From Anisakis pegreffii (Eukaryota > Nematoda > Chromadorea > Rhabditida > Anisakidae), in assembly GCA_035041965.1 (NCBI GenBank), contig JAPYMA010000316.1, forward strand, positions 62,001 to 126,000: a stretch of DNA of 64,000 bases. Direction: 5' to 3'. Below are positions 46,226-59,015 of the stretch, piece after piece (within the stretch, counting starts at the first letter, position 1; each line of letters begins with the position of its first letter). Position numbers and translations under genes: made by a program. The notes below the pieces were generated by a model. It searched no databases, had not been told where the DNA came from, and worked only from the letters and a program-made list of their open reading frames with translations.

Positions 46226-49060
46226 TTGACCGGGTACTATCACAAGTGAGAGATAGAATTTCAATTTTTGAAGAAGTACGAAATGCCCGAGAAATGTGCT
46301 CGTTAGCTGCTAAGGAATAAAAATAGACTTTGAATTTTCTTATGGATTGAATAAGTTTGAAACGTTGTCGCTCAGTTAAACTACGCAAAAGTTTCTTTTT
46401 TGAGGCAAAATCTCTATGGGATTTCATACCATTCCCGCCACTGCAAAAAACAAAACTGTCGTGAAAACAAGCCAGTGAAATTGCTCAATTGTCCTTGCGT
46501 GAATCTGATATTACTCCTGCTTGAAAATTTCCTACTTGCACTATTTTCACCAACTGCAATAGCAATAAAATCAACAACGAATCGGATAAATCTCAAAACA
46601 GGAACATAAAATCTTTTATAGTATTATGCATATGAAATCCCCATCTTCCTGTCAAATTTACCAATAATTTTCGTATAATCAATCCATCCCATAGTAAAAA
46701 CCACTCGAAAAATTAGACTTCAAGGAATATGGGAATTCGAGAATGAAACCGTGACCACTGATCTTACTATTAATAGATAGTTCAGTATGACATGATTCAA
46801 TATGACATTATGCTGAATTGCGTTTTTTTTGCCAAAAGAGGCGGAATCAATCATTTTAATTGATGAGTGTTAGAAACGCGAAAGAATTTATCTTTTGCGA
46901 TGAATATCTCCCGGGTCAACGTATTTTCAGAGCCGATTCAATGAATTTTATATCAAATGTTCAATCTAAAACTAACTTCAACAAAAACACTTGCAATTAG
47001 AGAACTCTAAGGATTTAAAGCATTCATTTAGAGGCTTTCTTTTGAAACTTTCAATCGCTCGTCAACACAAACTACTCGCAATTGTTTCAATAATTTTCGG
47101 TAAACCTATCAGAATCAATATTAGTAAATAGTATAAACATGAACTAAGCCATACTGTGCATGAAATTATGGTAAGTGTGGACAAAATCGAACGGAACTTC
47201 ACAATAGTTCAAATAAATATGATAAAATGCCGCTGACAGCGTAATAGGCAGCAGCAACAATGTCGAAACTGAAAAGTTGAAACTGAGAAAGAGGTGTTGC
47301 AAAGCAAACGAACTAACACGATGGTTTAATCATAGTTATAGTCATCTTCAACTCAAAACCTGATATCATTACTAGCAACGACGATGTTATTAACAATAAC
47401 ACTTTCGGTAGGATGAGAGCGGAAAATTTTTCTTGTTTGAGAGATATATTCATTCGAATAGAATTTCCGTGTTGCGAACGTTCCGCATGATGCTGATGAG
47501 AATAGGAAAATGTGATTACTTTCCTAACTGGAATTTCAGTTTAGGTGATAATTCTTGCCGTCAAAGGGTCATTAGCACTATCGCTGTTTTCTTCATCAAT
47601 TCAAAGTTATTTTTGAAAACTTGTTATTCTCATCTCTGAGAAAACAAAAACACGATAAAAAGTGGCGTGAGAACGAGAAAACTCAACTGAAACAACTGAG
47701 GAACGAGTTATTTTCAGCCGAATTCCATTAAATTAAACTTGGTTAATGCACACAGAAAATTGGTTAAATCTTGCTCAAAGAGTTTCATTGCTTGTTCGAA
47801 ATCGCTTCATTTTGTAATTATACGATATAATCTGAAGTCAACTCTCAAATTCTTAAACTTGCTTGAATAATTTCAAGTGCTCAAGTACATCAAGCAGATT
47901 GTGCGCACACTTCAACAATTGCATCAATCAACAAGTCAGCGCAAGATCGTTTGAACATCTCTTTCAGCAAACGAGTTTCTTTCGAATTCTCTCCTTCAAC
48001 TAATTCAGCAGGCGCTTGCATGCATACAAAGTGCATTCATAGAATAAAGCTCATCTGATCATGTCGAAATAAACACAATTCGCAATGCAAAATGAAATAA
48101 TATTCACACTTCAATGCATAACAGGATATAAGTGCAATGCAGTTAACATGCAGTTAAGTTCACCTCATAGCTACATATCTCATCTCATCCAATTCTAGAT
48201 CAACTCTCTGGCTTTCTCTCTCCTCCCTCACTAGCTCCTAAAGTTGCACATTCCTCCCAACATGCGTTCGGATTTACAGACCAGATACAAATCGAATATA
48301 TCTTTATAAGGACGATAAGTCTGATTCAGTGAGGCGGATCTCGAAATTCGTTCAAAAATTTCGGTTCTAACCAATTTGAAGATGATTGTAGGATAGATTT
48401 ATGTCGGCGGACAGTTCAGATCAATGAGTTTTACATTCCTGCATTCCGTGCTCCCCTTTGGCCGCATAACATATCTTGCAATCCACTCACAATCTGTCTC
48501 AATTTAATGATTGAGCAGAAGACAACCAGGAGGTCAATTCAATGACCAAAGCGTTTGCTACCAGTATTTCGTTACTTTTGTACAAGAAATCACTTCCTTG
48601 AAAACAGTCAACTATTGCGAAAGCATTTTTGGAAAGTTATAGAAGAATCAACAAGACAAAGTCACACTGATCAACACTGATTCACAACTTTCTCGATTCC
48701 TCGTTGATATTTTCATCCCCACCCCCATCCCCCGCTTTCTCCCCATCCCTCCACATAAGGATTCGCTATCCTATGAGAAACACCAATTTGGATTGTCACT
48801 CACTTAATCTGGATCTATACTGCAGTGCAAAGCGAGAAATCTGACTTTTTGTGCTCAAACTGTGGCCGATCATAAACAGCATTTAACTGATGTTTGAGTG
48901 TTTCTACATTTCGACTCGTCAAGTTATCATAAGCGTGCGAATAGCTTACGAGAAAAGGAAGTGATAATCAATTACCACGGTGATAAACGCTATCATTAGA
49001 CGTTCGAGATGCTCTCATTTGAATTTCCGATTTGAATGAAATTTAATGCGCTCGGAAAAG
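46226..49060. other. gene-poor interval
   Basis: About 2.8 kb with only short unrelated frames. A C-rich tract (CCCCACCCCCATCCCCCGC) is at about 48720. Nothing resembles a conserved exon. Confidence 0.5.
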
Positions 49061-49064
49061 TACA

Positions 49065-49228
49065 TATAAATGCAGTTGAATCAACCAGGTCATCCATCAC
49101 ATGTAGAAGAGGAATTACATTCATACGATTAGTAATACAACTGAAAATTAGTAATACAACTGAAAATTAGTAATACAACTGAAAATTAGTAATACAACTG
49201 AAAATTTCCTTTATAAATCATTTGCAAG
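49065..49228 (+). promoter_or_regulatory. possible promoter and non-coding first exon of the first Cys-rich gene
   Basis: A TATAAA box (49065-49070) is followed by a stretch ending in a good donor (GCAAG|GTAAG at 49228). An acceptor TTGATTGCAG ends at 50035, 127 bp before the start codon at 50162. This suggests an 807-bp 5' UTR intron. The link is inferred only from splice signals. Confidence 0.3.
49129..49204. repeat. 19-bp tandem repeat, four perfect copies
   Basis: The unit TTAGTAATACAACTGAAAA occurs four times in direct succession, inside the putative non-coding first exon. Confidence 0.95.
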
Positions 49229-50161
49229 GTAAGATTCTCTCAATAGATCAAAAGAAATTAACAGTTCATTATTGATGAATAAGACTGTGCTTTCAGCTCT
49301 TTCAGTCATTCGAAGTTTTCAATTAAATTTCTATTTCTTTAAGATTCGATCTCGGAACTCCGTTCAGCACGAAATTCAGCGATCAAATAAAAATGTTGAA
49401 AAAGAGTTAACTTCTTTAAGTTTGAGGCTTATTGCACAATTTTTAAAGCGTCTAATGCTTGGCACTTTTTCGGTTATTGTTTTCAGACGAATCATATAGT
49501 ACAGAGCACATCTAATGCTATGAGTTTCACTTGAACCACATAATTCACTAGAATTTTGATCTCAGCTGAAATTCATTAACGCCATAACACTATCTTATTT
49601 TTTTAACTTTCACAAAATTGCCGAATCGTTGATTTGCCAAAATCAGCTGAAACAAGCTGATAATCTTTGCTGTGGCATCATTTGTGGTGATACTAACTTG
49701 TTGCAGACGATTGTTGTGATGTGGCAAAATATCATCCACTGCCATTATGATCACTCAGTATTTACTCAGTGAAAGAGTTCAAGTGCTCATAAAGCGAGCA
49801 AGTAAAAATTTGTAACATACCGAACGCAATGCATGTGACTTTGTGTCAAAATGAAGACAAAGGCCACACTGAATAGGCGACATTGAATTATATTTACGGT
49901 GTGATTGTGTTGATAAGCAATAATAACGCGAACAGCAACGATAACGTTTACCGAATGATTCACATGAAGTTTTCACGTCTCCGAATGTACCACCATACAA
50001 GGCAACATTTCATTTTTATTTCATTTTGATTGCAGTCTGACAAGTATATATTCTCAAGTCATCAATTCCTTACTGCCTTACTCCTAGGTATGATTTTGAA
50101 CTGAAGGCTGCTGCGAGAAGTAATCAATCGACTCAATCAACAAATTCAGAATCACTTCGAA

Positions 50162-50823
50162 ATGATTCTAGCATTTGGCTGCTCTACCACGAGTCTGTTC
50201 ATAGTAACAGTATACCTTAGTGTTTCATCAAGTTTTGCTCTCGACTGCTATTTTGGAGGGTATCCATACGATGCAGCTGACCATTCTTTGCCTGTGGCAC
50301 ACTGTATTTCTGAAAGGGTCTACTGTGTGAAAGCAACGTTCCCAGATATCACAGGTATGTCACGATTGCTTCACTGAGAACGCTGTTGTTTCAATGAAAA
50401 TACTGCTTGTAAGACTCTTTGAAATCTGATCAATATTTCAAAATGTGCGTTGATTACAGGTTTAACGAGAGATGTTTTGAAGGGGTGCGACGTCAATGGA
50501 ATATGCGAAGTAAGTATTTTTTTTCGGCAACAACTTCTGAGCTGATGAAATCGTAACGTGTGAACGCTTTTCAAAGGATCTCTTTCTCCGCTATCGTTTT
50601 CAATTTTCAATTCGTTCACCTCATTCACCCTGTTAATCGAAAGAAATTGATATCGTTAATGTTTCAGAATTATGGGCCAGGATGTTTCTACGATGAAATC
50701 TCAAGAACTCAAACATGCTGTTGCAATTCAAATCAATGCAACGATGCCACTGAAATTCATGCTCATTATTTGTTACTGTCATTAACATTGTTAACTCCGA
50801 TAATTCTTCAGCATTTTCGATAA
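50162..50823 (+). CDS. small GPI-type Cys-rich protein, Ly6/uPAR or ET-module-like (gene 1)
   Basis: Three exons, 50162-50354, 50460-50509 and 50668-50823, join in phase to 399 nt (132 aa). A signal peptide of about 27 residues precedes the mature start LDCYFGGY. The mature part has ten cysteines, ending in the compact CCCNSNQCND motif typical of nematode Ly6/uPAR and ET-module domains. The C-terminus is a hydrophobic stretch (LLLSLTLLTPIILQ) after a small-residue region, as expected for a GPI-attachment signal. Two more genes with the same three-exon structure follow on the same strand. Exon 2 encodes the RDVLKGCDVNGICE loop, and its phases (1 and 0) are kept in the others. The protein should be tethered outside the cell. 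Its ligand is unknown. Confidence 0.75.
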
Positions 50824-51845
50824 GTCCGATAAACGCTCGTTATTTTGATCATTCATATTGCTCAAAGCACTTCAACGCATTCAGCATGATCAACTTGCAA
50901 TGAAACTACCTGCCGTCGAGATTATTAAACTGAATGAAAGTTTGATGTGAACGAAAATTTGATGTGACCACTGTATCGGTTTCTGAGTCTGTTCAATCCC
51001 GAACAGCCTTCCAAATAAAACTGAATGATCAATTGAAATTATCATGATAACTTAAGTTCAGTCATACAATGTTCTGGCATCATTTTGAAGCCATATGATT
51101 TGAACACTCCGCTGAATAGGAGAAACACGCTTGTAAAGCCTAAGCGAACAGAAAGAATAAGAAGAAAATTTTCGATCGTAATAGAAAAAAATCGCCAATT
51201 CATCCACTCATGATGAGCAAACACAAGAGGAAAATTTAATTCGATACTTAAAAATATCAAAATCGTCATGAAACATACAAAAAATCGCTATGATATTGGC
51301 GCAATGCTTGCAGAGTTAGTTAGTCAGTAAAATTCATGCATTTTAGGCACATTACACATGCAATATTGTATCATCATTCGTTTCCATAAATCATACAAAC
51401 AAGTACCACATGAAACTGGCCTACATCTATAGCATAACAGCATTACTTTAGTATGGTTTGGAATAGTTACGCTTTCCAAAAAGTCGTCGATTCCACTGAA
51501 AGTTTAGTGCATTGATAGACTCAACAAGATGGTTCCTTTTGGTCATTTTTGTTGGGATTTTTTTTGTTGTGATAAGGTAACTAATTTTCATCAAAAGCAA
51601 ACCAAAGTCACATTCAGTCCTTCATTCGTCTTTAACCAAAAGTCAAGATGCTCAGTACCCGTCTGCATTTAAAATCACTCATTGTCAGTGAACACAACTA
51701 AAGAATGACCGAGCGGATGATAATTTTTAACAAATAATTTTTTGTCGTGTAAAATCCAATTTGCTCCATTCAAATGCATTCATTCCGGTTCTCCGATGGA
51801 TGCAATCGCACTCGCGATTTGTTCCTACATCTTTCCACTGATCAC

Positions 51846-51894
<49 letters not shown>

Positions 51895-52075
51895 GTGATG
51901 CACAAATACACAAAAATAGACAAATAGATAAATCCTTTTATCTAAATGCATAGTCACCTTCCATCATCAGTCAGCTTCGCAGAGTCTAGAGCTGTGTAAA
52001 CAGTTTCCAATTTTGAATACTTTGCTGTGTCAGTTTCGCTATTCAACGCAAAGCAATCGTTCACTTTTTCCCATA
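50824..52075. other. spacer between Cys-rich genes 1 and 2
   Basis: No exon is evident. It contains an (AAT)n microsatellite, listed separately, and a TTTTTTGTTG-rich stretch near 51550. Confidence 0.55.
51846..51892. repeat. (AAT)n microsatellite
   Basis: About 15-16 uninterrupted AAT units. They account for the poly-Tyr and poly-Ile frames on the two strands. Confidence 0.97.
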
Positions 52076-52951
52076 ATGCAGTCGGAACTGACATTGTTCT
52101 TCTTATTACTTCTAAACTTATTGATAAATTCGGTTTCTGCACTGGACTGTTACGTTGGTCAACAAACATCGGGCGCAATGGGCGATGCAGGTGGCTTCGA
52201 GTCCGTGCAATGCGGACCAGGAGCACGATATTGCTTCAAGCGAGTTTTCAAAGATCAATGTTGGTGGCTTCTGCTACTGTGATTGCTTACTGGTCATATG
52301 ACTTGAAAATCTGAATCTTTCGAACTTTCATACAAGTTTTTCATTGTTCACCAGGATTTTTTAAAAATTATAGCAAATAATCTTTCATTTTTAGATCGTG
52401 GAGGACGCGTGACGGAAAAAAGCTGTGATATTACGGGTCAATGTTATGTAAGTAGTCGAATTTGAAATCGTTTCAGATGAAGTCAATTCGAATTCCAAAA
52501 TTACAAAAAAATCACGACCATTTCTAATGATTCCACTACACTGTACGAACCACTGAACTTGGTTGCTTCATTGCTTTAGCATATGACCAATTCAGTTGTT
52601 TGCCTATAAGCTGTTGAACAAATATTATATATTCTCTTCGTAGCAAACTCATAGCAAACAACAGACAACTCATAATCATCAACTCATCAGCCTGACAATC
52701 AATCAAGAAAGCTGAAGGAGCACAGAGAATGTGGTCCGATCATAAACTGATCTTCCGTAGTCCACCGTAAACTTTTTGATCAGCTTCTGAAATTTTTCCA
52801 GGCTTCTGGCTACGGATGCTTTCACGATCCGCAAAGTGGAACACAGTTCTGTTGTTGTGTTGAGAACTACTGCAATAGTTCACCAAAAACACAAACAGTC
52901 TCGTGGCTAATGATAGCACTGCTATGTTCAATCGCTCTGCTCATACGATAG
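52076..52951 (+). CDS. small GPI-type Cys-rich protein (gene 2 of tandem array)
   Basis: Exons 52076-52259, 52395-52447 and 52802-52951 join to 387 nt (128 aa). The Met at 52076 is chosen because a clean signal peptide follows (LFFLLLLNLLINSVSALDC). An upstream in-frame Met at 52013 would bury it. The mature part starts LDCYVGQQTSG, continues GGFESVQC, RYCFKR and EKSCDITGQCY, and ends CCCVENYCNSS before a hydrophobic tail with a terminal Arg. The first donor (CAAT|GTTGGT) is weak but gives the same phase 1 as its neighbours. It is closest to gene 3, sharing GGFE and SCD-T-G-C. Confidence 0.75.
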
Positions 52952-54161
52952 GTTCAATCGCATGAATTCGTTTGCGAAGGTACACAATTGCTATGCGTTG
53001 ATCCATAATTTCGAATAAATTTTTCGCAATTTGTTTCTGTCATCATCATTCAAACACCTCTGATTTGATGGGTTTTCAACAAAGAAGCATCTTAAGTTCA
53101 GAGATATCAGTTTAAGATCAGACCTTAAAGCAATTTATGTCAAAATATTTACTTACTCTCTTCAAATTGCTGTTCTTTAGAGATTGTTTTTTGTTCCTTT
53201 GGAACGATCAAGAGTTTCATTCTATATGCTCAATTGTCAACAAGAGTATGTCTAGCATTTCAAGTAGCATTACGCATAAAGTCCAGTAGCATTACAGTTC
53301 TGAGAAACTTTTCAAGCGATTTACAAATTGAGAATTGCCTAAAAGCTCATTGTTCACATAAGATCAATACTTGAAATGCTTGCAGTTAGTCATCATAAGT
53401 CATTCGAAACTCGTCTCAAAGTTGACAAAATGAAATCACAAAATAAATAAAACCTTTTCATTACAATATATTTCATAGTCAGTCGAAATCATGTGAATAT
53501 CAAAACACAAAAGAAAACCAAAGTGTAACACAACGAAGTTGTATGATCTGGATGAAAATCTGTTGACAAATTTCTTTCTCTCTGATATTTTCAAAATGAT
53601 TCAACATCACTTCAGCGGTCTTATTTACCATACTTTCATACTGGTTTTCTGGTTCAATTCTTGAAGAATATTATTATTATCATCATTATAAGCCATCTTG
53701 AAGCTACCACTCATAGTGGTTCCTAGAACAGCTGTCTCTACCGCCGTTTTATTCATTATCTCTCAGTAGCAACAGTAGCCTCCAACTCATATAGAATACT
53801 AAAAATTCAAATTTGGAATCTCTTCATGTAACTGCTCCCATACATTTGCGAGTACATGATCGCGTCTTCCACTCATTCGTTACTCATGATCTATTGTTGA
53901 TCAGAATTCCATAATTAGCAGTTCATTCACAAATTGAATCGCCACCATTGTTTCGAGCAGTTACAGCTATTCACTCCAATTCCATTTCATCCTAATTGAA
54001 CTCCTTGGACGCTTTCGATTTTTATGTTCAAAGCAAGAAAGCTGAAATTCCTTAATCACTTAACATACAGAATCAGCAAAAAAAATCAGTTCATACAGTC
54101 CACACAACGTATTTTCGAGTGTTTTCTATATGAATTTACAGTTCCGATCATCGTCGTCATC
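52952..54161. other. spacer between Cys-rich genes 2 and 3
   Basis: AT-rich, with no exon chain, repeats or RNA gene recognised. Confidence 0.55.
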
Positions 54162-55126
54162 ATGCTAAGGCAAGCAATTATCGTCATTGGTATGCTAGCG
54201 CTGAGCTGCTCAGCTTTCCATTGCTACAACGGACGTCTGGTGACCGGATACAGTGGCAGCAACGGTGGCTTTGAGACGAAAGATTGTAAGGATGAAGTTC
54301 GACATTGCATTAAGCTCGTCACTCTGAATCAATGTAATGTTATCACCGTTTTATATTATGCACTGTAACAATCCCGAGATCTCTTTATTAAATCTAACAG
54401 ACACTAAAGGAAATCCGATCGATAGTGATTGAACTTTATGAGCGATTACAATTGAAGTTTAACCGCAGAAACTCGATTCCTTTGATAATTCGTTGCTTCT
54501 AATAACTTTCTTCCTGTCCTCCGAAGAGACCCTCACTCACTGAGACAGTTTGTTGCAGCTGGAGGCGAGATTATTGAAAAAAGTTGCGATACAACAGGAA
54601 TATGCACGGTAACTTTACTTATTTCCTTCAAGTCCTATCAGAGTACCTAATTTTGAAATTTATCGAGAGAAGAGATAATTTCCACTGTATCTCGCTTAGT
54701 CAGCTAAAAATACGATCCGTTCTGTGCCATTTTAAGAAACTAAGAAAATGCCGATGATTGAATGCCTGAAAATATGTAACAAATTTTGGAGTATAAAAAT
54801 AAAAATTCTGTAAAAACACCTATTATACGGAGCTCACGCTCTGCTCATTGTCACGATCAAATCGCGACGATTGTTTTTTCTTGTTCTTAGACGTAGTTAG
54901 CATGATTTGTGGACAACATTTGGTCAGCTCTTAAATGAAGACCGCTGAGAATTCAAATTTTTGCAAACTAATTGATTCAAACTTTCAGGATTCCGAAAAC
55001 AATTGTCAAATGGAACCGAATACAAGAATGGAACGGTGCTGTTGCGATCATGATAAATGTAACTCAGCAACCACTCTATTTGCATCCGTGTTCACAATGC
55101 TCCTCTTGACGTTTAACCTTCTCTGA
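54162..55126 (+). CDS. small GPI-type Cys-rich protein (gene 3 of tandem array)
   Basis: Exons 54162-54333, 54559-54608 and 54989-55126 join to 360 nt (119 aa). The signal peptide is MLRQAIIVIGMLALSCSA. The mature chain begins FHCYNGRLVTGYSGSNGGFE, then DCKDEVRHCIKL, EKSCDTTGICT and CCCDHDKCNSA, and ends with a hydrophobic tail (FASVFTMLLLTFNLL). The Asp-x-Asp-x-Cys-Asn end is the most Ly6/ET-like of the three. The exon phases match genes 1 and 2, which supports origin by tandem duplication. The first donor is CAAT|GTAATG. Function and partners cannot be read from the sequence. Confidence 0.78.
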
Positions 55127-56188
55127 ACATATTTCTTGCTGAGAACATATTTCTGAACGCTCTGTTTTGTGCTTGCTGGGATGTCATGTGAACGATGCGG
55201 ATTCCGCATCATGCGAAAAATAATTTTGCGTAGATGTGCTTCTCTTCAATGGTTTAGCTAACGCTAATCGTTTCAGTGCTGAAATACGCTTCAAAAAGCC
55301 ACTAAATGTTTGGAACATTGCAAAAACACGAAATAAACTTTTTCATTTGAATGATAATAGCAACCTTGCATCTATTTCTTAATCGTTTGCTCAGTTCAGT
55401 GCAGATACATATCAATAAACGATAGTGATTGCAATTCTGAAATCATAATAATGGAAATAGTGATAAACTTGGTTCAATAAATTCATTGCTTATGAATTGT
55501 TTGACGGTCTTGTTGATAGTGACTTTTCAACGTTGTTTGCAAGAGTCAACGTTATTTGCAACGTTATTTGGAAGACATGGCTGCACGTTATCAATTAACT
55601 GCAACCGTGAACGGTTCATTCATTCCCCCAACACCTACAAGCAACAATTCTTTCATCGCTCACATCTTTGATAAATGAAATAGTTTTCCGCTGCAATTTC
55701 GCTGGTTTCTTTGTCTGTTTTGATGCTTTCAAACAAGCGTGAGCTTAAGTTTGAGGAGATATTGAGTAGTTCATTCTTTGCATATTCAGATGGAAGCTTC
55801 CAATCAAGCCACAGCCTGAGTTTTGTGGTTCATTTCACTGATAATGCAGACAAAATTATGTTGTCGCCCGCCAGTCCATCAATGGATTTGTCACGGCTTG
55901 TGCATCGTCTATTGCATTATCGCATTCGGTAGAATTGTTCATTCAAATTCTAACAATGAAGCAAAAAATTTATGTTAATCACGGAATCAATGGTTGACGG
56001 TATTTAAGAATCTACATTATAATAACCACGAAAGCAATACAAAGAACACTGGCGATTATGATAATATCGAATCTGTCAACGACGAATACTGCTAATTTCC
56101 ATAAGCAATATACGTCATCAGTCAAAGTCCAATAACGAGTTCCGTTCGAAAAAACCGAGCCAATCACCATGATCAGGTAATAGAATCG
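55127..56188. other. intergenic
   Basis: Short frames at 55486-55671 and 55711-55932 lack splice partners, signal peptides or family motifs. Nothing is supported. Confidence 0.5.
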
Positions 56189-56198
56189 CATAAATACA
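56189..56198 (+). promoter_or_regulatory. TATA-like box of the neuropeptide-like gene
   Basis: The sequence CATAAATACA lies 57-66 bp before the start codon at 56255, a plausible core promoter spacing with a short 5' UTR. Confidence 0.35.
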
Positions 56199-56254
56199 GT
56201 TGGTGTTAGGGCAAAAACACTTCTTCGGCCTATTGCTCATTTCGTGTCGACAAA

Positions 56255-56669
56255 ATGCAGTGCTTCAGTAGTTTTATCCCCATTCTGATAGTGATATTAT
56301 CTCTTATTCATGCTGCATATCCATTTACTTTGAGAGGTATGTTTCGAAACATTTGTTATTTACGTGGAGACTTATGGATGCGGATTGACAATTTCGGATA
56401 GTAAATTCCATCACAAGATTTTCTATCGGATCAGAAGAAGCATGATGATTTATTGAGTGGAGTCTTAAATAGGATCCACTGGATCAACAATTTTGCCTCA
56501 AATGTTTTAATAACTACACCATTTTTCAGCAAATCAACGATCGTCTAAAAGTATCCATACCGATAAGCCTGGAGACTCCTCAAACACCGCAGAATTGAAA
56601 GTTATTCTAGCGAAACGAGTTAAACGCTCTACCGGAGACAATTACAAACAATGGAGGAAAATGGGCTAA
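56255..56669 (+). CDS. neuropeptide-like precursor (73 aa)
   Basis: Two exons, 56255-56336 and 56530-56669, join in phase to 222 nt. Residues 1-20 are a strong signal peptide (MQCFSSFIPILIVILSLIHA). The propeptide is polar and ends with two dibasic KR cleavage sites at residues 56-57 and 59-60. The last 13 residues, STGDNYKQWRKMG, end in a Gly directly before the stop, the usual substrate for C-terminal amidation. An inner RK pair could trim the peptide further. There is no cysteine after the signal peptide, so a disulfide-stabilised peptide is unlikely. The organisation (secretion signal, spacer, KR, short peptide with terminal Gly) is that of nlp-type neuropeptide genes, but I do not recognise the peptide family. 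Confidence 0.6.
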
Positions 56670-58369
56670 GGAAGAGAGATTCTTTGGTTCCTGGATGCTC
56701 GATCGTCGATGGTCAAATGTGAACCCGTAAATCTTCATCAGTTGCTCTCAAGGATATAATGTGCTTCGAATAATCCGAGATGCATCACTTTTTCGTTCAT
56801 TAGTTACTTTCTGTATGACATTTATTGTTGATCGTAGTGAAAAAATAAACTTTTTGAAGCCTTATGCGATGTTTCCGTCGATTTCACCCATTCTCAACAC
56901 GTTCGAATCGAAAAACCACGCGACTTTCTCTATTTGAACGTTAGTAATGTTCAGTAGTTTGGATTTTTTGAAAAGAATACATTTACAAAAACAATTTTAC
57001 TGAAATTACTCGGTAAACAACTCGTGCTCATTCATATTACGCACAACGTATATAGTCTCAAGTGACCCAGCGGTGGGGCTAAGTACACCTCAGTTCTGCA
57101 TACCTTTAAGTTCTACTATTGTGTTGTTAAGAAAATGTATAAGTAGCCTGGCACAGTGGCACGAAATCGTTGTTGTTTGGCATTGCTAAATGCGCTTTGG
57201 CGTAAATTCGATCAACAACGTTTCATAGCGATAGCGAGAAGTCAAATTGTGAATAGTGGATGTGCACACAAAACAGATTCTTTATCATACAATAGCATGA
57301 TGTGAGCACAGCATAATTTTTCGATGCAATTCAATTGGTGTGTTAGAAGTTTGTTCGGAGTTGATGTTTGATAATGAAATCACTCTGATCGATACCGTCT
57401 ACAATAAGGTTTCTCAACCAGGAATGCGAAATGTTATTCCAGGATGTTGCGACACAAGGTTTCATTTTTTATACATTAAAGTAGGCGAAGACTGAATTCA
57501 ACGAATACTTGTGTGTAAAGTAAGCGAGGTTGGACTTATAAAGAATGTATTTTAAAAGGCTAAAACGCACTGTGATGCTACAGACATTCACCGTAGCCGA
57601 TGAGAGATATAGAGTGGATGTTATGAGGGATGCGAGGATATTTTAACTATTGCTATAGGAGATGCGAGGACATCTTAAAATTTTCTTGTGGGTATGGGAG
57701 TACTGCTCATTCTGATATCTCACTTTCTCGATGCATTTCGTGACATCATGCAGTGTCATACATGAAAACCGCCTTTTGGCTAGCAGAAAGTAAAATTTCA
57801 TTTACAGAAAATTTGCATCTAAATGATGATCCGAAGTTTAGCAGTAATCACCATAATACACTACAATTGTGATTGCAATACAACAATGTCGACAAAATAA
57901 CCGCAATAATTAAATGATAATGCGATAACAGCGGTGACGCAAGTGGAATACAATGAATGGGGACAAAATCCATCCGAATCAATTTATTATAATTTTCTCA
58001 CTCGCTTAGAAATGACACGATATTTGCTTGATGCCATGCTAAACATTACAACTGCTAAACATTTTCGCTTCACCATTTTGTTGAGCCTAAATTTTGCAAG
58101 AGATGGTGAAAAGAAAGAATAATTTTATATGGTTACCACGATCGGTTGAAATCGGCGCTTCTGTTTGGGTGGGGGAAACATTACGAACTGTTCATACATA
58201 TGTTAAGATTCACCACTTTCATGCCGATATCATTAAGATTTTCGATCCAAGTGGATTGTTACGACCATGTTAGTGATCACCTGATGTGGTTATATATTTG
58301 ACGGAAGGCATTCGAACACTCATATTGGTCAGATGCTCGAATTAATCGTTATCCAACGCTTTTCTGAAA
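56670..58369. other. intergenic
   Basis: A duplicated GAGATGCGAGGA-type word occurs near 57600-57670. A 62-codon frame (57934-58122) has no partner exon. No gene is supported. Confidence 0.5.
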
Positions 58370-59015
58370 ATGAAACGTTTGCTGAGAAATTCCCACTCCA
58401 TGAGGAGATATAGCAATTTATGTGATGCTATTCGGGTAAAGACATTCAAGCCTACCGTACCCTCAGCTTTCACCAGTAACATATCAATTTCTTCACACCA
58501 ATCGATCGAGCAGAATCTCTGGATAAAGAAAATTATATATTTTGTCGAGCGATTTTGCTTTGTTGAGGAGATATAGCTATTTTTTTAAAGCTATCTCAAC
58601 TAGCGCTGAGTCGCTCATTCACATTCCCGTATGATCACTATAGATCAATTGAGAGGCTATACATAACTATAGAAATTTGAGTTTGATGTATTCAAGCTCA
58701 CCGTCTTCTCAGCTTTGCCCGGAAACATATCAACATTTATACCTGTTCGATTGAGCAGAATCTCTTCTTTCTAATATTGAAATGCCGGCTTGAAAATTTC
58801 CACTTTACGAGGAGATATATTAATTTTTGTGATGCTATTCGGTTAAAGACATTCAAGCCTACCGTACCCTCAGCTTTGACCAGTAATATATCAATATCTT
58901 CACAACAAACGATCGAGCAGAATCTTGGAATTCATAAAATCATATATTTTGTCGAGCGATTTTGCTTTGTTGAGGAGATCTAGCTATTTTATTAAAGCTA
59001 TCTCAACTAGCGCTG
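58370..59015. repeat. about 200-bp unit duplicated in tandem, with a partial third copy
   Basis: The segments 58370-58610 and 58777-59015 are about 85% alike, including GATGCTATTCGG, AAAGACATTCAAGCCTACC and ATTTTGTCGAGCGATTTTGC. A weaker partial copy lies between them at about 58640-58770. Each full copy carries a 68-codon frame, but the differences are as often amino-acid-changing as silent and no splice or secretion signal is present, so I read this as non-coding duplication. Confidence 0.75.

Noticed and set aside
49779..50000. 73-codon Cys-rich minus-strand frame (RCCSRYYC)
   Set aside because: There is no signal peptide and no convincing acceptor or partner exon. It lies antisense to the putative UTR intron of the first Cys-rich gene.
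58370..58983. Two similar 68-codon frames
   Set aside because: Substitutions between them are not biased to silent sites and no splice or secretion signal exists. I treat them as a non-coding tandem duplication.
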